From NCBI GenBank assembly GCA_016936555.1, contig JAFGXR010000058.1, positions 1 to 64,000 of the forward strand: a stretch of DNA of 64,000 nucleotides. The letters are read 5' to 3'. The translations under genes and the position numbers were made by a program. Below, in pieces: positions 40,651-49,524 of this stretch. This DNA comes from Spirochaetales bacterium (GTDB lineage: Bacteria; Spirochaetota; Spirochaetia; DSM-2461). Each line of letters begins with the position of its first letter. Position 1 is the first letter of the stretch. The notes below the pieces were generated by a model that worked only from the letters and a program-made list of their open reading frames with translations, was not told the origin of the DNA and made no database searches.

Positions 40651-41205
40651 ATGAGCAACAACAACAATATCGTACCGGGTTTTGATGAAGAAAAAGATGA
40701 TAGCCTCAAAATAAGACTTCAGAGTATACCCACAACCAAAGGATGTCTTGTTCTTTATTTGACCGGATATATCGATACATACAATTCAAATTTTTTCCAG
40801 AAGAGAGTTACCAAAGCTATAGAAGCCGGTTTTACAAAGCTCATCTTTCATTGCGGCGGATTGAACTATGTTTCCAGTACCGGTATTGGTTCTTTTACAG
40901 CTTTCCTGAAATCCGTTAAACCCCGAGGTGGAGATCTTGTACTTCTGGAGATCCAGCCGAAAGTCTATGAAGTATTTCAACTTCTGGGATTTTCCCAGTT
41001 TTTCAATATACAGGATAGTCTGGATGAAGCTGTTGAATTTTTCGGACCTGATGGTACGTTGCCGAAGAGCGATGTATTTCCGAAAATTTTCCGTTGTCCC
41101 ATCTGTTCAAAGAAGCTCAAGGCCAGTAGAGCCGGTAGATTTCGATGCAGTGAATGTAAAACAATCCTTGCCATTGATAATAGTGGTCAGGTTTTTTTGG
41201 GATGA
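40651..41205 (+). CDS. STAS-domain protein with C-terminal zinc ribbon
   Basis: A 184-residue protein with an anti-sigma-factor-antagonist STAS domain (about residues 17-130). The phosphorylatable Ser lies in LNYVSSTGIGSF (Ser75/76). A C-terminal zinc ribbon has two CxxC pairs, FRCPICSKKL and FRCSECKTIL. STAS proteins switch partner binding when phosphorylated by an anti-sigma-type kinase; the zinc ribbon is an unusual addition and may bind nucleic acid or a protein. A consensus promoter precedes it and a strong terminator follows, so it is expressed alone. Confidence 0.88.
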   Translation: MSNNNNIVPGFDEEKDDSLKIRLQSIPTTKGCLVLYLTGYIDTYNSNFFQKRVTKAIEAGFTKLIFHCGGLNYVSSTGIGSFTAFLKSVKPRGGDLVLLEIQPKVYEVFQLLGFSQFFNIQDSLDEAVEFFGPDGTLPKSDVFPKIFRCPICSKKLKASRAGRFRCSECKTILAIDNSGQVFLG

Positions 41206-41211
41206 CATAAA

Positions 41212-41238
41212 AGAGGGTCTGAAAAGACCCTTTTTTTT
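41212..41238 (+). terminator. Intrinsic terminator of the STAS gene
   Basis: AGGGTCT (41214-41220), a GAAA tetraloop and AGACCCT (41225-41231) are followed by a run of T residues. Confidence 0.9.
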
Positions 41239-41251
41239 ATTATAAATAAGT

Positions 41252-41890
41252 ATGGGAAAAATCATTAACATAATAAGACCTGATGAAGATCTCGAGCTTC
41301 TTCTATCGGAAATGACTTCTATTCCGGATTCTCCTTTTACATTTCACATCACAGATAAACCATTTGTATCAGCTGAAATTCTTTTTTTGTCTTTTGATAA
41401 TTTATCAAAGTATAGAGAGCATAACCCTGAATTCAGGTATATTCCCTTTATCGTCTATGGTAAACTTACCTATTTGAACAGAGCCTTCGCTCTGGGTGCT
41501 TCTGATTATATAAAACCACCTTATTCGCTCGATGAACTACTTTGCCGCTCAACGAGATTATGCAAAGATGATCGCCTCTCCATTAATGGACTGGAGGCCA
41601 GTTTTGATTTATCTGGAATTCGTTACAAAGAACAATTTATTCCATTTACAGAAAGCGAATATAAAATACTGCATATACTTATCATGAATATTCATAGAAT
41701 TGTCGATAGAGAGATTTTCCATTATCGCCTGGACCTGGGTGAAGATATTCACCGTTCACTGGATGTGCATATGAACTCTCTCAGAAATAAACTTGAAATT
41801 CTTGTTTCAGATAAAGAAACTGGCAGAAAAATCATAAAGACTGTCAGGGGAAAAGGTTATATGATTAATTCACAGTTCACTTGTGGATAA
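41252..41890 (+). CDS. OmpR-type winged-helix regulator with degenerate receiver
   Basis: A 212-residue protein with response-regulator architecture. The receiver-like part (1-105) lacks the phosphoacceptor: the usual Asp position reads ILFLSFDN (Ser47), while Lys88 in SDYIKPPYS is kept. The C-terminal part is an OmpR/PhoB winged helix: FIPFTESEYKILHILIMN, then RSLDVHMNSLRNKLE and RKIIKTVRGKGYMI. It probably binds DNA independently of a kinase. No kinase gene is adjacent. No ribosome site is evident; an AT-rich TATAAAT lies just before the ATG. The last codons include a DnaA-box sequence. Confidence 0.85.
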   Translation: MGKIINIIRPDEDLELLLSEMTSIPDSPFTFHITDKPFVSAEILFLSFDNLSKYREHNPEFRYIPFIVYGKLTYLNRAFALGASDYIKPPYSLDELLCRSTRLCKDDRLSINGLEASFDLSGIRYKEQFIPFTESEYKILHILIMNIHRIVDREIFHYRLDLGEDIHRSLDVHMNSLRNKLEILVSDKETGRKIIKTVRGKGYMINSQFTCG

Positions 41891-42085
41891 CTTGTTAAAA
41901 ACTATAATTTCACAAGGAATAAGTTTTTTAAAATTCGATATTTTCCTGACTAACCATTCTTTAAATACTATTTAATTACTTACATTATATATGATTAGCA
42001 AGTAAGGGTAACCTAAATTCCCGGATTCCGGGGTTGTGGATAAGCTGTGGAAGAATTCTGAATTTCTCTAATAAATTGTGGATAA
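41881..42085. promoter_or_regulatory. Cluster of three DnaA boxes
   Basis: TTGTGGATAA, the complement of the consensus DnaA box TTATCCACA(A), occurs at 41881-41890, 42034-42043 and 42076-42085, all in the same orientation. The region between the regulator gene and murA is otherwise AT-rich and has no gene. It lies about 10 kb from the predicted oriC and could titrate DnaA or regulate a neighbouring gene. Confidence 0.6.
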
Positions 42086-42115
42086 AAAAAGCCTGCCATT
42101 GAATTCGGCAGGCTT
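42083..42115 (-). terminator. Intrinsic terminator of murA
   Basis: On the minus strand AAGCCTGCC and GGCAGGCTT form a nine-base stem with a nine-base loop, followed by a T-run (42083-42090 on the plus strand is A-rich). It lies 20 bases past the murA stop. Confidence 0.88.
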
Positions 42116-42134
42116 GACTTGTGGAAATGTGAAT

Positions 42135-43418
42135 TTATTCGTCCTTAATCCTTTTTATCCGGGCACCAAGACTATTGAGCCTGTTAGCAATATCTTCATA
42201 TCCTCTTTCAATCTGATAGACATTGTGAATTTCGCTCTGCCCCTGAGCGCAGAGAGCGGCAATTACCATAGCCATTCCCGCCCGTACATCGGGAGAGACC
42301 AGACTGTCTCCCCGAAGCCTTCTGGGGCCCGTTATGACCGCCCTATGAGGATCACAGAGAATGATACCCGCTCCCATCCCTATTAACTTGTCCACAAAGA
42401 ACATTCTCGATTCAAACATTTTTTCATGGATGAGTATTGTTCCTTCCACCTGAGTAGCAATGACTGTCATGATACTGAGAAGATCCGGCGGGAAACCGGG
42501 CCAGGGAGCATCATCGATATGGGGTATACTGCCCCCCATATCTGCGACGACTTTCATCTTCTGGTTGGAAGGTACAAAAACAGAGTTATCATCCTGCTGC
42601 CAGTTGATACCCAGCTTATTGAATCCGAGTTTTGTCATTCTCAGATAGTGGGGATCAGCATCATTTATTTCAAGCTCCCCACCCGTAACAGCGCATAAAC
42701 CGATAAGAGAACCGACTTCCATAAAATCGGCACCGATTTTAAATTCAGTTCCCGATAATTTCGCTTTTCCCTGTATCCTCAGAATATTCGATCCGATTCC
42801 GGTAATTTCAGCTCCCATGGAATTGAGCATATGACACAGGTCCTGAATATGGGGCTCCGATGCGCAATTTGAGAGAATCGTTTCGCCTTCAGCCAGTACG
42901 GCGGCCATTATAGCATTTTCCGTTGCCGTTACAGATGCTTCATCGAGAAAAATGTCCTGACCTATAAGTTTATTGGCGGTCAGTTTGAAAACTCCGTCTA
43001 TCTCGACCCGGGCTCCCAGCTCGGAAAGAGCCAGAAAATGTGTATCGAGTCTTCTCCTTCCTATGACATCTCCCCCGGGAGGAGGGAGAATGACTTTTCC
43101 GGTTCTGGCTAGAATCGGACCGGCAAAAAGAATTGAGGCTCTTACTTTTCCGCATATTTCCGCCGGTAACTCACTGGTTTTTATATCATTGGTTTTAACT
43201 CTGTAGTTGTGATCGCTGATCTTTTCGACGTTCGATCCCAAATGTCTGAGAATATCAAACATGACCAGAACATCTTCGATTTCGGGAATATTGCTCAGAA
43301 TTATTTCTTCATCACTCAGCAAAGTGGCAGCAATGCAGGGAAGAGCTGCGTTTTTATTGCCGTTGGCCTTGATTTTACCTTTAATAGGAAACCCGCCTTC
43401 AATGACATATTTATGCAT
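42135..43418 (-). CDS. murA: UDP-GlcNAc enolpyruvyl transferase with Asp active site
   Basis: A 427-residue MurA, the first committed enzyme of peptidoglycan synthesis (enolpyruvyl transfer from PEP to UDP-GlcNAc). Lys22 (NGNKNAALP) and the MurA loop are clear, but the catalytic-loop Cys (PGGCAIG in E. coli) is Asp117 here: PPPGGDVIGRRR. Asp at this site is known from Mycobacterium, Chlamydia and Borrelia and supports activity while conferring fosfomycin resistance. The start is ATG 43418, with AAGGTG upstream, rather than the track GTG. It is transcribed alone and ends in a strong terminator. Confidence 0.96.
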   Translation of the reverse strand: MHKYVIEGGFPIKGKIKANGNKNAALPCIAATLLSDEEIILSNIPEIEDVLVMFDILRHLGSNVEKISDHNYRVKTNDIKTSELPAEICGKVRASILFAGPILARTGKVILPPPGGDVIGRRRLDTHFLALSELGARVEIDGVFKLTANKLIGQDIFLDEASVTATENAIMAAVLAEGETILSNCASEPHIQDLCHMLNSMGAEITGIGSNILRIQGKAKLSGTEFKIGADFMEVGSLIGLCAVTGGELEINDADPHYLRMTKLGFNKLGINWQQDDNSVFVPSNQKMKVVADMGGSIPHIDDAPWPGFPPDLLSIMTVIATQVEGTILIHEKMFESRMFFVDKLIGMGAGIILCDPHRAVITGPRRLRGDSLVSPDVRAGMAMVIAALCAQGQSEIHNVYQIERGYEDIANRLNSLGARIKRIKDE

Positions 43419-43519
43419 GGAAAACACCTTTTTGTTGATATATTCAGGATTTATATATTTTCTAATCTGACTAGAAAAAGATATAGTATGGGATAAATAA
43501 CATCAATAGAGGAAATCTC

Positions 43520-44893
43520 ATGAAGGTGCAGAAATTCGGGGGGAGCTCTCTCGCCGACGGAGACAGAATTAAAAATACAGTCAAAATAATTCAATCGGAA
43601 AATCAGAGGATTTTCGTAGTGCTATCCGCCATGAAAGGAATTACGAACCTTCTCATTGAAGCCTCTACTAATGCTGAAAAAGGGGATAAGCAGTACAAAG
43701 TACAACTGGAATCCATAAAAAATCAGCATTATAATGCCATCGAAGTCCTTTTTGAAGGCAAAGATAAGCAGCCTGTCATTGAATCGGTTAACTCGTTGAT
43801 CGGAGAATTAAAGGATATACTCCACGGCGTTGAGCTCGTTCAGGAATGTTCGCTTCGCACCGGTGATCTTATCATGAGTTTCGGAGAACGTTTAAACTGT
43901 ACCGTTACGGCAGCCTATTTCAATTCATTAGGTCGGAAAGCCGAAATGACCGATGCAAGGGATATAATCGTTACTGATGATCATTACGGCAGCAGCAATG
44001 TCTTTCTGGATAAAAGCTACGAGCTTATAAAGGAAAGATTATCAGATCCCGGGACTCTCTATGTCATTACGGGATTCATTGCTTCATCGGAAAAGGGGTT
44101 AACAACGACTCTTGGCCGGAACGGTAGCGACTATACAGCTTCCATTATCGGAGCGGCTATGAATGTGGATATCGTTGAAATATGGACAGATGTAAACGGC
44201 GTTTTAACCGCTGATCCCCGTATTGTGGAAAAGGCACACACAATTCCCCGCTTAACCATAGAAGAAGCAATGGAGCTCTCCTATTTCGGTGCGGAAGTCA
44301 TCCATCCCTATACTCTTCTACCCACTGTAGAAAGGAATATTCCCGTAATTATAAAGAACACACTTGATCCGACTAACGAAGGGACCATTATAGGTAACGG
44401 ACCGGTGAAGAGAACACGGGCCATTACGGGTATCGCTTCAATTGACAGCGTTTCATTCATAAATGTCGAAGGCGGCGGCATGCTGGGCATACCCGGGATA
44501 GCCTCAACTATTTTCAGTGCTCTTGCAGAAGCAGGCGTTAACATAATCATGATTACCCAGGCTTCTTCAGAACACAGTATCTGTATTGTCATCCGTTCAA
44601 TCGAAGTGGAAAGAGCCGTCAGTTATCTTGAAAAAAAGCTTGAATATGAAATAAAAACTAAAAAAATAAACAGAATTGATGTAAAAAACAACCTTGAGAT
44701 AATCGCTGTTATCGGTGAAAACATGAAAGGCATGACCGGAATTTCTGGAAAACTTTTCAGTTCTCTCGGAGACAGCGGTGTCAACATCCTGGCCATCGCC
44801 CAGGGATCATCAGAGCGGAATATTTCACTTGTCATAGAAAACAGAGATAAGGAAACTGCTCTGAACACTATACACAGAACATTTATAGCCTAA
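43520..44893 (+). CDS. Aspartate kinase, monofunctional
   Basis: A 457-residue aspartokinase that phosphorylates aspartate, the first step to threonine, methionine and lysine. KFGGSSLADGDRI at the N terminus and TTLGRNGSDYTASIIGAAM, WTDVNGVLTADPR and ELSYFGAEVIHP are the kinase motifs. Two C-terminal ACT domains (from about residue 305; IPGIASTIFSALAEAGVNIIMITQASSEHSI and a second copy) suggest feedback control by an end product. It lies 18 bases before thrC, so the threonine branch is the likely main use. The start has GAGGAAA upstream. Confidence 0.95.
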   Translation: MKVQKFGGSSLADGDRIKNTVKIIQSENQRIFVVLSAMKGITNLLIEASTNAEKGDKQYKVQLESIKNQHYNAIEVLFEGKDKQPVIESVNSLIGELKDILHGVELVQECSLRTGDLIMSFGERLNCTVTAAYFNSLGRKAEMTDARDIIVTDDHYGSSNVFLDKSYELIKERLSDPGTLYVITGFIASSEKGLTTTLGRNGSDYTASIIGAAMNVDIVEIWTDVNGVLTADPRIVEKAHTIPRLTIEEAMELSYFGAEVIHPYTLLPTVERNIPVIIKNTLDPTNEGTIIGNGPVKRTRAITGIASIDSVSFINVEGGGMLGIPGIASTIFSALAEAGVNIIMITQASSEHSICIVIRSIEVERAVSYLEKKLEYEIKTKKINRIDVKNNLEIIAVIGENMKGMTGISGKLFSSLGDSGVNILAIAQGSSERNISLVIENRDKETALNTIHRTFIA

Positions 44894-44911
44894 TTTCCAA
44901 GGAGTATATCA

Positions 44912-46213
44912 ATGCAGTTTTACAGTACCAGAAACAAAGAAGATATAGTGGATTTTCCCACAGCATTATTCAGGGGTCTCGCTCCCGACGGGGGGCTCTA
45001 TGTCCCCGCAGAAAAGGCGGATTTAAAGGAAGTTTTCAATCAGTTCGACAGCAGAACTTCTTTTACAGATATTGCCGGACAAATGATTTTCAGCCTTCTC
45101 GGTTCAACCTTTGACAGGAAACAGTCCTTTGAAATCGCCAAAAAGGCCTTTCCTTTTTCACCGGTCATCACCGGATTGAAAAATGACATATCCATTCTGG
45201 AACTTTATCACGGGAACAGTTGCGCCTTTAAGGATTACGGTGCTTCTTTCCTGGCTCAGTCCATGGATACACTTCTCAGAAATAGAGAGGAAAAAGCTGT
45301 CATTCTCACAGCTACTTCGGGTGATACGGGATCTGCAGTGGCCCAGGCTTTCGTCGGAAAAGAGAATATAGATGTGGTCATTCTCTATCCATCCGGTCGT
45401 GTCAGCCCGCTTCAGGAGAAGCAATTGACGACTCTTGGAGGAAATATAAAAGCTCTGGAAGTAAAAGGATCCTTTGATGACTGTCAGAAAATGGTAAAGC
45501 AAGCCTTCGTAGACAGGGATATCACAGATAGAATTACATTGTCTTCCGCCAATTCGATCAACCTGGGGCGCTTGATTCCCCAATCCTTTTACTATGTCTG
45601 GGCCTACTCGCGCATCAGGGACGCTGCTCCTGAGACTGTTTTTGCTGTTCCCAGCGGTAATTTCGGCAATCTGACAGCCGGCCTCTATGCACAGTCCTGG
45701 GGACTATCCATCAGCCGTTTCATTGCCGCGACAAATGCCAACGATGTTATTCCGAAATATATCGAAGAAGGCCTGTATAATCCTATGTCTTCGATTCCGA
45801 CAATTTCCAATGCCATGGATGTAGGAGCCCCCAGCAACTACGAAAGAATGACCGAACTCTTTGTTGGAAGTGTGGAGAAATTCAGAGAAAAGATTTCCGC
45901 ATTCAGGGTTGATGATGAAACGACTCGAGAAACAATAAAAAAAGTCTACAACAGAGAGAACTACGTCATGTGCCCCCATACAGCTGTCGGGTATAGGGCG
46001 GCGGAAATGTATCAAAAGGAAATGGGAGCGCAACCGGTCATGGTTCTTTCCACAGCTCATCCGGGAAAATTTACTGAAGTTATTGAGGATGTGATTAACA
46101 TCAAACCGGAACTTCCCGAAGAGTTGAGAAAACTGGAGAAACTTAAAAAAGTTTCTGTTATCATTGACAATACGACAGAAGCTCTGAAAGATTATTTATT
46201 AACAACTTATTAA
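44912..46213 (+). CDS. thrC: Threonine synthase
   Basis: A 433-residue PLP enzyme converting O-phosphohomoserine to threonine. PDGGLYVP near the N terminus, the PLP lysine in SCAFKDYGASF (Lys107), TSGDTGSAVAQAF and the phosphate-binding SGNFGNLTAG segment identify it as the long (ThrC class with N-terminal domain) form. AAGGAG precedes ATG 44912. It forms an operon with the upstream aspartate kinase; homoserine dehydrogenase and kinase are not in the window. Confidence 0.96.
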   Translation: MQFYSTRNKEDIVDFPTALFRGLAPDGGLYVPAEKADLKEVFNQFDSRTSFTDIAGQMIFSLLGSTFDRKQSFEIAKKAFPFSPVITGLKNDISILELYHGNSCAFKDYGASFLAQSMDTLLRNREEKAVILTATSGDTGSAVAQAFVGKENIDVVILYPSGRVSPLQEKQLTTLGGNIKALEVKGSFDDCQKMVKQAFVDRDITDRITLSSANSINLGRLIPQSFYYVWAYSRIRDAAPETVFAVPSGNFGNLTAGLYAQSWGLSISRFIAATNANDVIPKYIEEGLYNPMSSIPTISNAMDVGAPSNYERMTELFVGSVEKFREKISAFRVDDETTRETIKKVYNRENYVMCPHTAVGYRAAEMYQKEMGAQPVMVLSTAHPGKFTEVIEDVINIKPELPEELRKLEKLKKVSVIIDNTTEALKDYLLTTY

Positions 46214-46238
46214 CAAAAAAAACTGAATCGGAAAGAAA

Positions 46239-46279
46239 AGGGAGTCTGAATTTAAATTCATTAAAAATTCAGGCTCCCT
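46239..46279 (+). terminator. Stem-loop after thrC
   Basis: GGGAG-T-CTGAATTT and AAATTCAG-G-CTCCC form a long hairpin 26 bases past the thrC stop, with a short AT-rich tail. Confidence 0.6.
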
Positions 46280-46344
46280 CCAATTTTATAAATAAAACTG
46301 AATATTTATAAAATTCTGAGAATAAAAATTCAATGGTTATAAAA

Positions 46345-46372
46345 AAACGGGAAGTAATTAACTTCCCGTTTT
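46345..46372. terminator. Bidirectional terminator between thrC and jag
   Basis: AAACGGGAAGT and ACTTCCCGTTT form an 11-base stem around AATTA with an A-run before and T residues after. It can stop transcription from thrC on the plus strand and from jag on the minus strand. Confidence 0.85.
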
Positions 46373-46405
46373 AGAGTTATAAACATGTTTTCCACAGGGA
46401 AAAGT

Positions 46406-47071
46406 CTATTCTCTGCTTCCTTTGTAAATGATTCTCACCTGTTTATACAGACCATCACCTTCGCTTTTTGTAATAACATCATTCATATCGTTCAAAGCTG
46501 TATGAATGAGTCTTCTTTCAAAAGGATTCATAGGTTCAAGAAGTTTGGAATTTTTGGAACGGCAAACCTGTTCAGCTGTCTTTCTTGCCATTCTGATTAT
46601 ACTGTCTTCTCTCCGTCGCCTGTAATTTTCCGAATCGATGATAACACGGGCCGGTTTTTCGTCGACAGGGGTTATTTTCCCGAGATAAACATTTGCCAGT
46701 AACTGTATGGCATCCATGTTTTTACCTTTCTTTCCGATAAGAATGGCCGAATGTTCAGATTTAATATCCAAACCCAGTTTTCTCTCATCGCGGAAATTCA
46801 CAGAAACGGAACCGGGATAGCCCATCTTTTCTATGATGTTCGTTACAAATTCCGCTGTTTCTTTCTCCAGATCCCCATCAAAATCTGTAAGGGGAACTCC
46901 GGCGGATTCATCTTCAACGTGTACACGTATTTTGACTGAACCCCTTTTAAAAATACCGTTCGATACCGTTTCTAAAATTTCGACATCGAATTCATCCTGT
47001 TGAAGACCGAGTTCTGCTACTGCTTTTGAAATAGCATCTTTCTCTGTTTTACCTTCAAATTCTCTTATCAT
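46406..47071 (-). CDS. jag: Jag/KhpB RNA-binding protein
   Basis: A 221-residue Jag (KhpB) protein with the three standard parts: an N-terminal Jag-N domain (IREFEGKTEKDAISKAVAELG), a KH domain with ILIGKKGKNMDAIQLLANVYL, and a C-terminal R3H domain (MNPFERRLIHTALNDMNDV). It binds RNA and is linked in other bacteria to cell-wall growth and division. I use ATG 47071 with AGGAG six bases upstream; the track TTG is two codons earlier. It lies downstream of yidC, the usual order. Confidence 0.94.
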   Translation of the reverse strand: MIREFEGKTEKDAISKAVAELGLQQDEFDVEILETVSNGIFKRGSVKIRVHVEDESAGVPLTDFDGDLEKETAEFVTNIIEKMGYPGSVSVNFRDERKLGLDIKSEHSAILIGKKGKNMDAIQLLANVYLGKITPVDEKPARVIIDSENYRRRREDSIIRMARKTAEQVCRSKNSKLLEPMNPFERRLIHTALNDMNDVITKSEGDGLYKQVRIIYKGSRE

Positions 47072-47115
47072 AGTCAACTCCTGGTTGCTTTCGTTTTCCT
47101 ATCAGGAGCTCACTT

Positions 47116-48807
47116 TCAGGACTGAGCCGCTCTTTTCTTATTTATGACATACTGCTGCGCTGCAGATAGCACATTCGTTATGGTCCAGTACAGGAGAAGT
47201 CCCGACGGCATGTCATAAAGAATGAAAAAGAACATTATCGGCATACCTAAAGTAAGCATTTTCATCTGTGAGTTACTCTGACCGCCTGCTGACGCCGTAC
47301 CGGCCTGGGTAATTCTCGACATAACCAGCTGCGTTCCCAGATAGAGGAAAGGAAGAAGCCTGACGGCTGTCCATCCGAGAAGGGGAATGGCAAAAGGTAA
47401 TGTGAATATGGATTCGGGACTGGAGAGGTTATCGATCCATCCGGGGATGAATGAGGCCCCTCTCAATCCGAAATAACTGTTCAATAGTCCGTAAAGGGCA
47501 AAGAAGATAGGCATCTGAACCAGCATGGGCAGACAACCGCCCAGAGGATTTACCCCCTCTTCCTTATACAGCTCAGCCGTAGCCATATTGAGCTTCTGAG
47601 GATCGCTCTTATACTGATCCTGAAGTTTCTTCAATTTCGGCTGTATAGCCTGCATCTTGCTCGTTGATTCGAAGCTCTTGTGTGTAACGGGATAAAATAT
47701 AACCTTGATCAGGAGAGTAAGGAGAATAATAGCCACACCGTAGTTGGGTATCAGCTTATGAAATAAAATAAGGATATATTTCAGAATATTGGAAAGCCAG
47801 CCCAGTCCCGGGATTGTCGATGAATCAATAACTTCATTGAAATGGCTATCACTGAGACCGAATTCATTGGTCTCGCTCATCTCGTATTTCTTCAGAATTT
47901 CCGTATTTTTAGGACCGGCGTAAACATAGAAGCTGCCGTTTGTTGTATTTCCAGACAGATTGCTGGAAATATGAAGCTCAGAAGACTGATCATATCCGCT
48001 TAAACTGTTCTTTTCCCAGGTAACGGAATCAGTTTTATCTTCAGGAATGATTATAAGTGAGAAATACTTTCCATTTATTGAGGCCCAGTCGACCTGATTG
48101 GTTATGGTTTCCTCATTGCCTTTCAGTTTGTGGTTTACCTTTTTTCCATCGCTGTAGGAATAATACCGTCTCAATTCATTTCTATTATCAAGTTTGGTGA
48201 ATGTAGGACCGATATCGGGTCCGAATGAAAGGGAATAGCTTCTATAAGGGGCATTGACTACTGTTACATCAATTTTAAAAAGATATTCATCGGCGGAAAA
48301 TGTATAACGCTTTATGACTCTGAAAACATCTTCACTCCCGGCTTTACGAAAATCTCTGAAAAACTCGTGAACACCATTTCCTTTATTTTCATAGTTGAAG
48401 TTTTCTGTCAGAAATTGATCGTATTTTTCATCGAAACTGATATTGAAAGCACTGTAATCGCCTTGGCCTTTGTTAATCATGTCAATGGGAAGTCCCGTAT
48501 CGTAATCCAGATGATCTTTCAGGACAAGAGATGTAATAACGGCTCCACTATTGCTTATTTCGATGGATAAGACATCTGTTTCTACTTTAACTGTTCGGGA
48601 GGGTATTATTTCATCGACCGCTTCAAAATCGACTGAAACATGAACCTCAGGTTCCGCTGCGGTTTCCTGTTCAACCGTTTCAACCGTTGCAGCTGTTTCT
48701 GTCTCTTCAATTACAGGTGCGGGAGGAGCCAGTTTATTCTGAATCAGATACCCCCCCGTCATGACTATGACTGACAGAATGACTGCCAAAAGCGTTCGTT
48801 TGTCCAT
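47116..48807 (-). CDS. yidC: Membrane protein insertase YidC
   Basis: A 563-residue YidC of the Gram-negative type: an N-terminal membrane helix (TLLAVILSVIVMTGGYLI), a Glu-rich linker, a large periplasmic beta-sandwich domain (about 60-330) and a C-terminal 60KD_IMP core with five helices. The hydrophilic-groove region (IKVIFYPVTHKSFESTSKMQAIQPKLKKLQ) and GGCLPMLVQMPIFFALYG are typical. It inserts and folds membrane proteins with or without Sec. GGAG lies before ATG 48807. Confidence 0.96.
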   Translation of the reverse strand: MDKRTLLAVILSVIVMTGGYLIQNKLAPPAPVIEETETAATVETVEQETAAEPEVHVSVDFEAVDEIIPSRTVKVETDVLSIEISNSGAVITSLVLKDHLDYDTGLPIDMINKGQGDYSAFNISFDEKYDQFLTENFNYENKGNGVHEFFRDFRKAGSEDVFRVIKRYTFSADEYLFKIDVTVVNAPYRSYSLSFGPDIGPTFTKLDNRNELRRYYSYSDGKKVNHKLKGNEETITNQVDWASINGKYFSLIIIPEDKTDSVTWEKNSLSGYDQSSELHISSNLSGNTTNGSFYVYAGPKNTEILKKYEMSETNEFGLSDSHFNEVIDSSTIPGLGWLSNILKYILILFHKLIPNYGVAIILLTLLIKVIFYPVTHKSFESTSKMQAIQPKLKKLQDQYKSDPQKLNMATAELYKEEGVNPLGGCLPMLVQMPIFFALYGLLNSYFGLRGASFIPGWIDNLSSPESIFTLPFAIPLLGWTAVRLLPFLYLGTQLVMSRITQAGTASAGGQSNSQMKMLTLGMPIMFFFILYDMPSGLLLYWTITNVLSAAQQYVINKKRAAQS

Positions 48808-48823
48808 TTAATCTCCCATATCC

Positions 48824-49057
48824 TTAAGGTAAAGGATCATACCCACCCGGATGGAAGGGGTGGCATTTCGTTATTCTTTTTATTGATAGATAAGACCCTT
48901 TGAAGGGTCCGTATTTTTTTACCGCTTCCAGAGAATAGGTGGAACAGGTCGGGTAAAATCTGCAGCTGTTCGGCAATAAAGGAGAAATAATTTTTTTATA
49001 AAATAGAATAATTCCAATCAAGAGATACTTGATTATATTTTTAAGAAATTTTAACAA
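48824..49057 (-). CDS. yidD: Membrane protein insertion efficiency factor YidD
   Basis: A 77-residue YidD (haemolysin-like small protein) with an amphipathic N terminus and the motif [39 protein letters not shown], then [13 protein letters not shown]; the three Cys are conserved. It starts with TTG at 49057, close behind GGGGAG, and overlaps rnpA by 17 bases. It sits between rnpA and yidC as in most bacteria and assists insertion of membrane proteins. Confidence 0.95.
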   Translation of the reverse strand: MLKFLKNIIKYLLIGIILFYKKIISPLLPNSCRFYPTCSTYSLEAVKKYGPFKGSYLSIKRITKCHPFHPGGYDPLP

Positions 49058-49388
49058 GATCTCCCCTTTTCATTAAGGAATATAACTGTTTCTTTCTCTC
49101 GATAAAAGTAAAATTGCCCGGATATAAAACAATGACAAAATCAAAACCGGAAATATATGAATCTTTGGATTCTCTGTATATTTCCCTCAGAATTCTTTTT
49201 GATTTATTCCGCTCTACAGAATTTCCGTACTTTCTCACAAGAGCTACGGCAAAACGGTTAAAGGCCAGACCGTTTGAAACGTAAATCAATTTAGCTCCTC
49301 TGCATGAAACATTATTTCCTTCAGAGAAGACCCGTTTCAGATCTGACCTTTTACCTAAACGCTCTTTCTTAGTAAGGCTTTTTCTCAT
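49041..49388 (-). CDS. rnpA: Ribonuclease P protein component
   Basis: A 115-residue RnpA that helps RNase P RNA mature tRNA 5' ends. [20 protein letters not shown] and the RNR-like [18 protein letters not shown] motif are typical. I place the start at ATG 49388, inside the 3' end of rpmH (20-base overlap). The track start at 49433 is a TTG that would extend it 15 residues further into rpmH. No ribosome site is visible at either position, so translation probably depends on rpmH. Confidence 0.92.
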   Translation of the reverse strand: MRKSLTKKERLGKRSDLKRVFSEGNNVSCRGAKLIYVSNGLAFNRFAVALVRKYGNSVERNKSKRILREIYRESKDSYISGFDFVIVLYPGNFTFIERKKQLYSLMKRGDLVKIS

Positions 49389-49524
49389 CTGATATAGAAA
49401 GTTTGGCTCTGCCTTTTCTTCTTCTTCTGGCAAGAACAGCTCTTCCGGATTTAGTTTTCATTCTGGCCCTGAATCCGAATTTTCTATTTCTTTTTACCTT
49501 ACTGGGCTGATATGTTCTTTTCAT
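49369..49524 (-). CDS. rpmH: 50S ribosomal protein L34
   Basis: This gene is too short for the ORF track. The minus strand from ATG 49524 encodes 51 residues beginning [18 protein letters not shown], with [15 protein letters not shown] and the tail SDEKKPY, a standard L34 with a slightly extended C terminus as in other spirochaetes. AGGAG lies seven bases upstream of the ATG. It overlaps the start of rnpA by 20 bases. L34 is a basic protein of the large ribosomal subunit. Confidence 0.96.
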   Translation of the reverse strand: MKRTYQPSKVKRNRKFGFRARMKTKSGRAVLARRRRKGRAKLSISDEKKPY

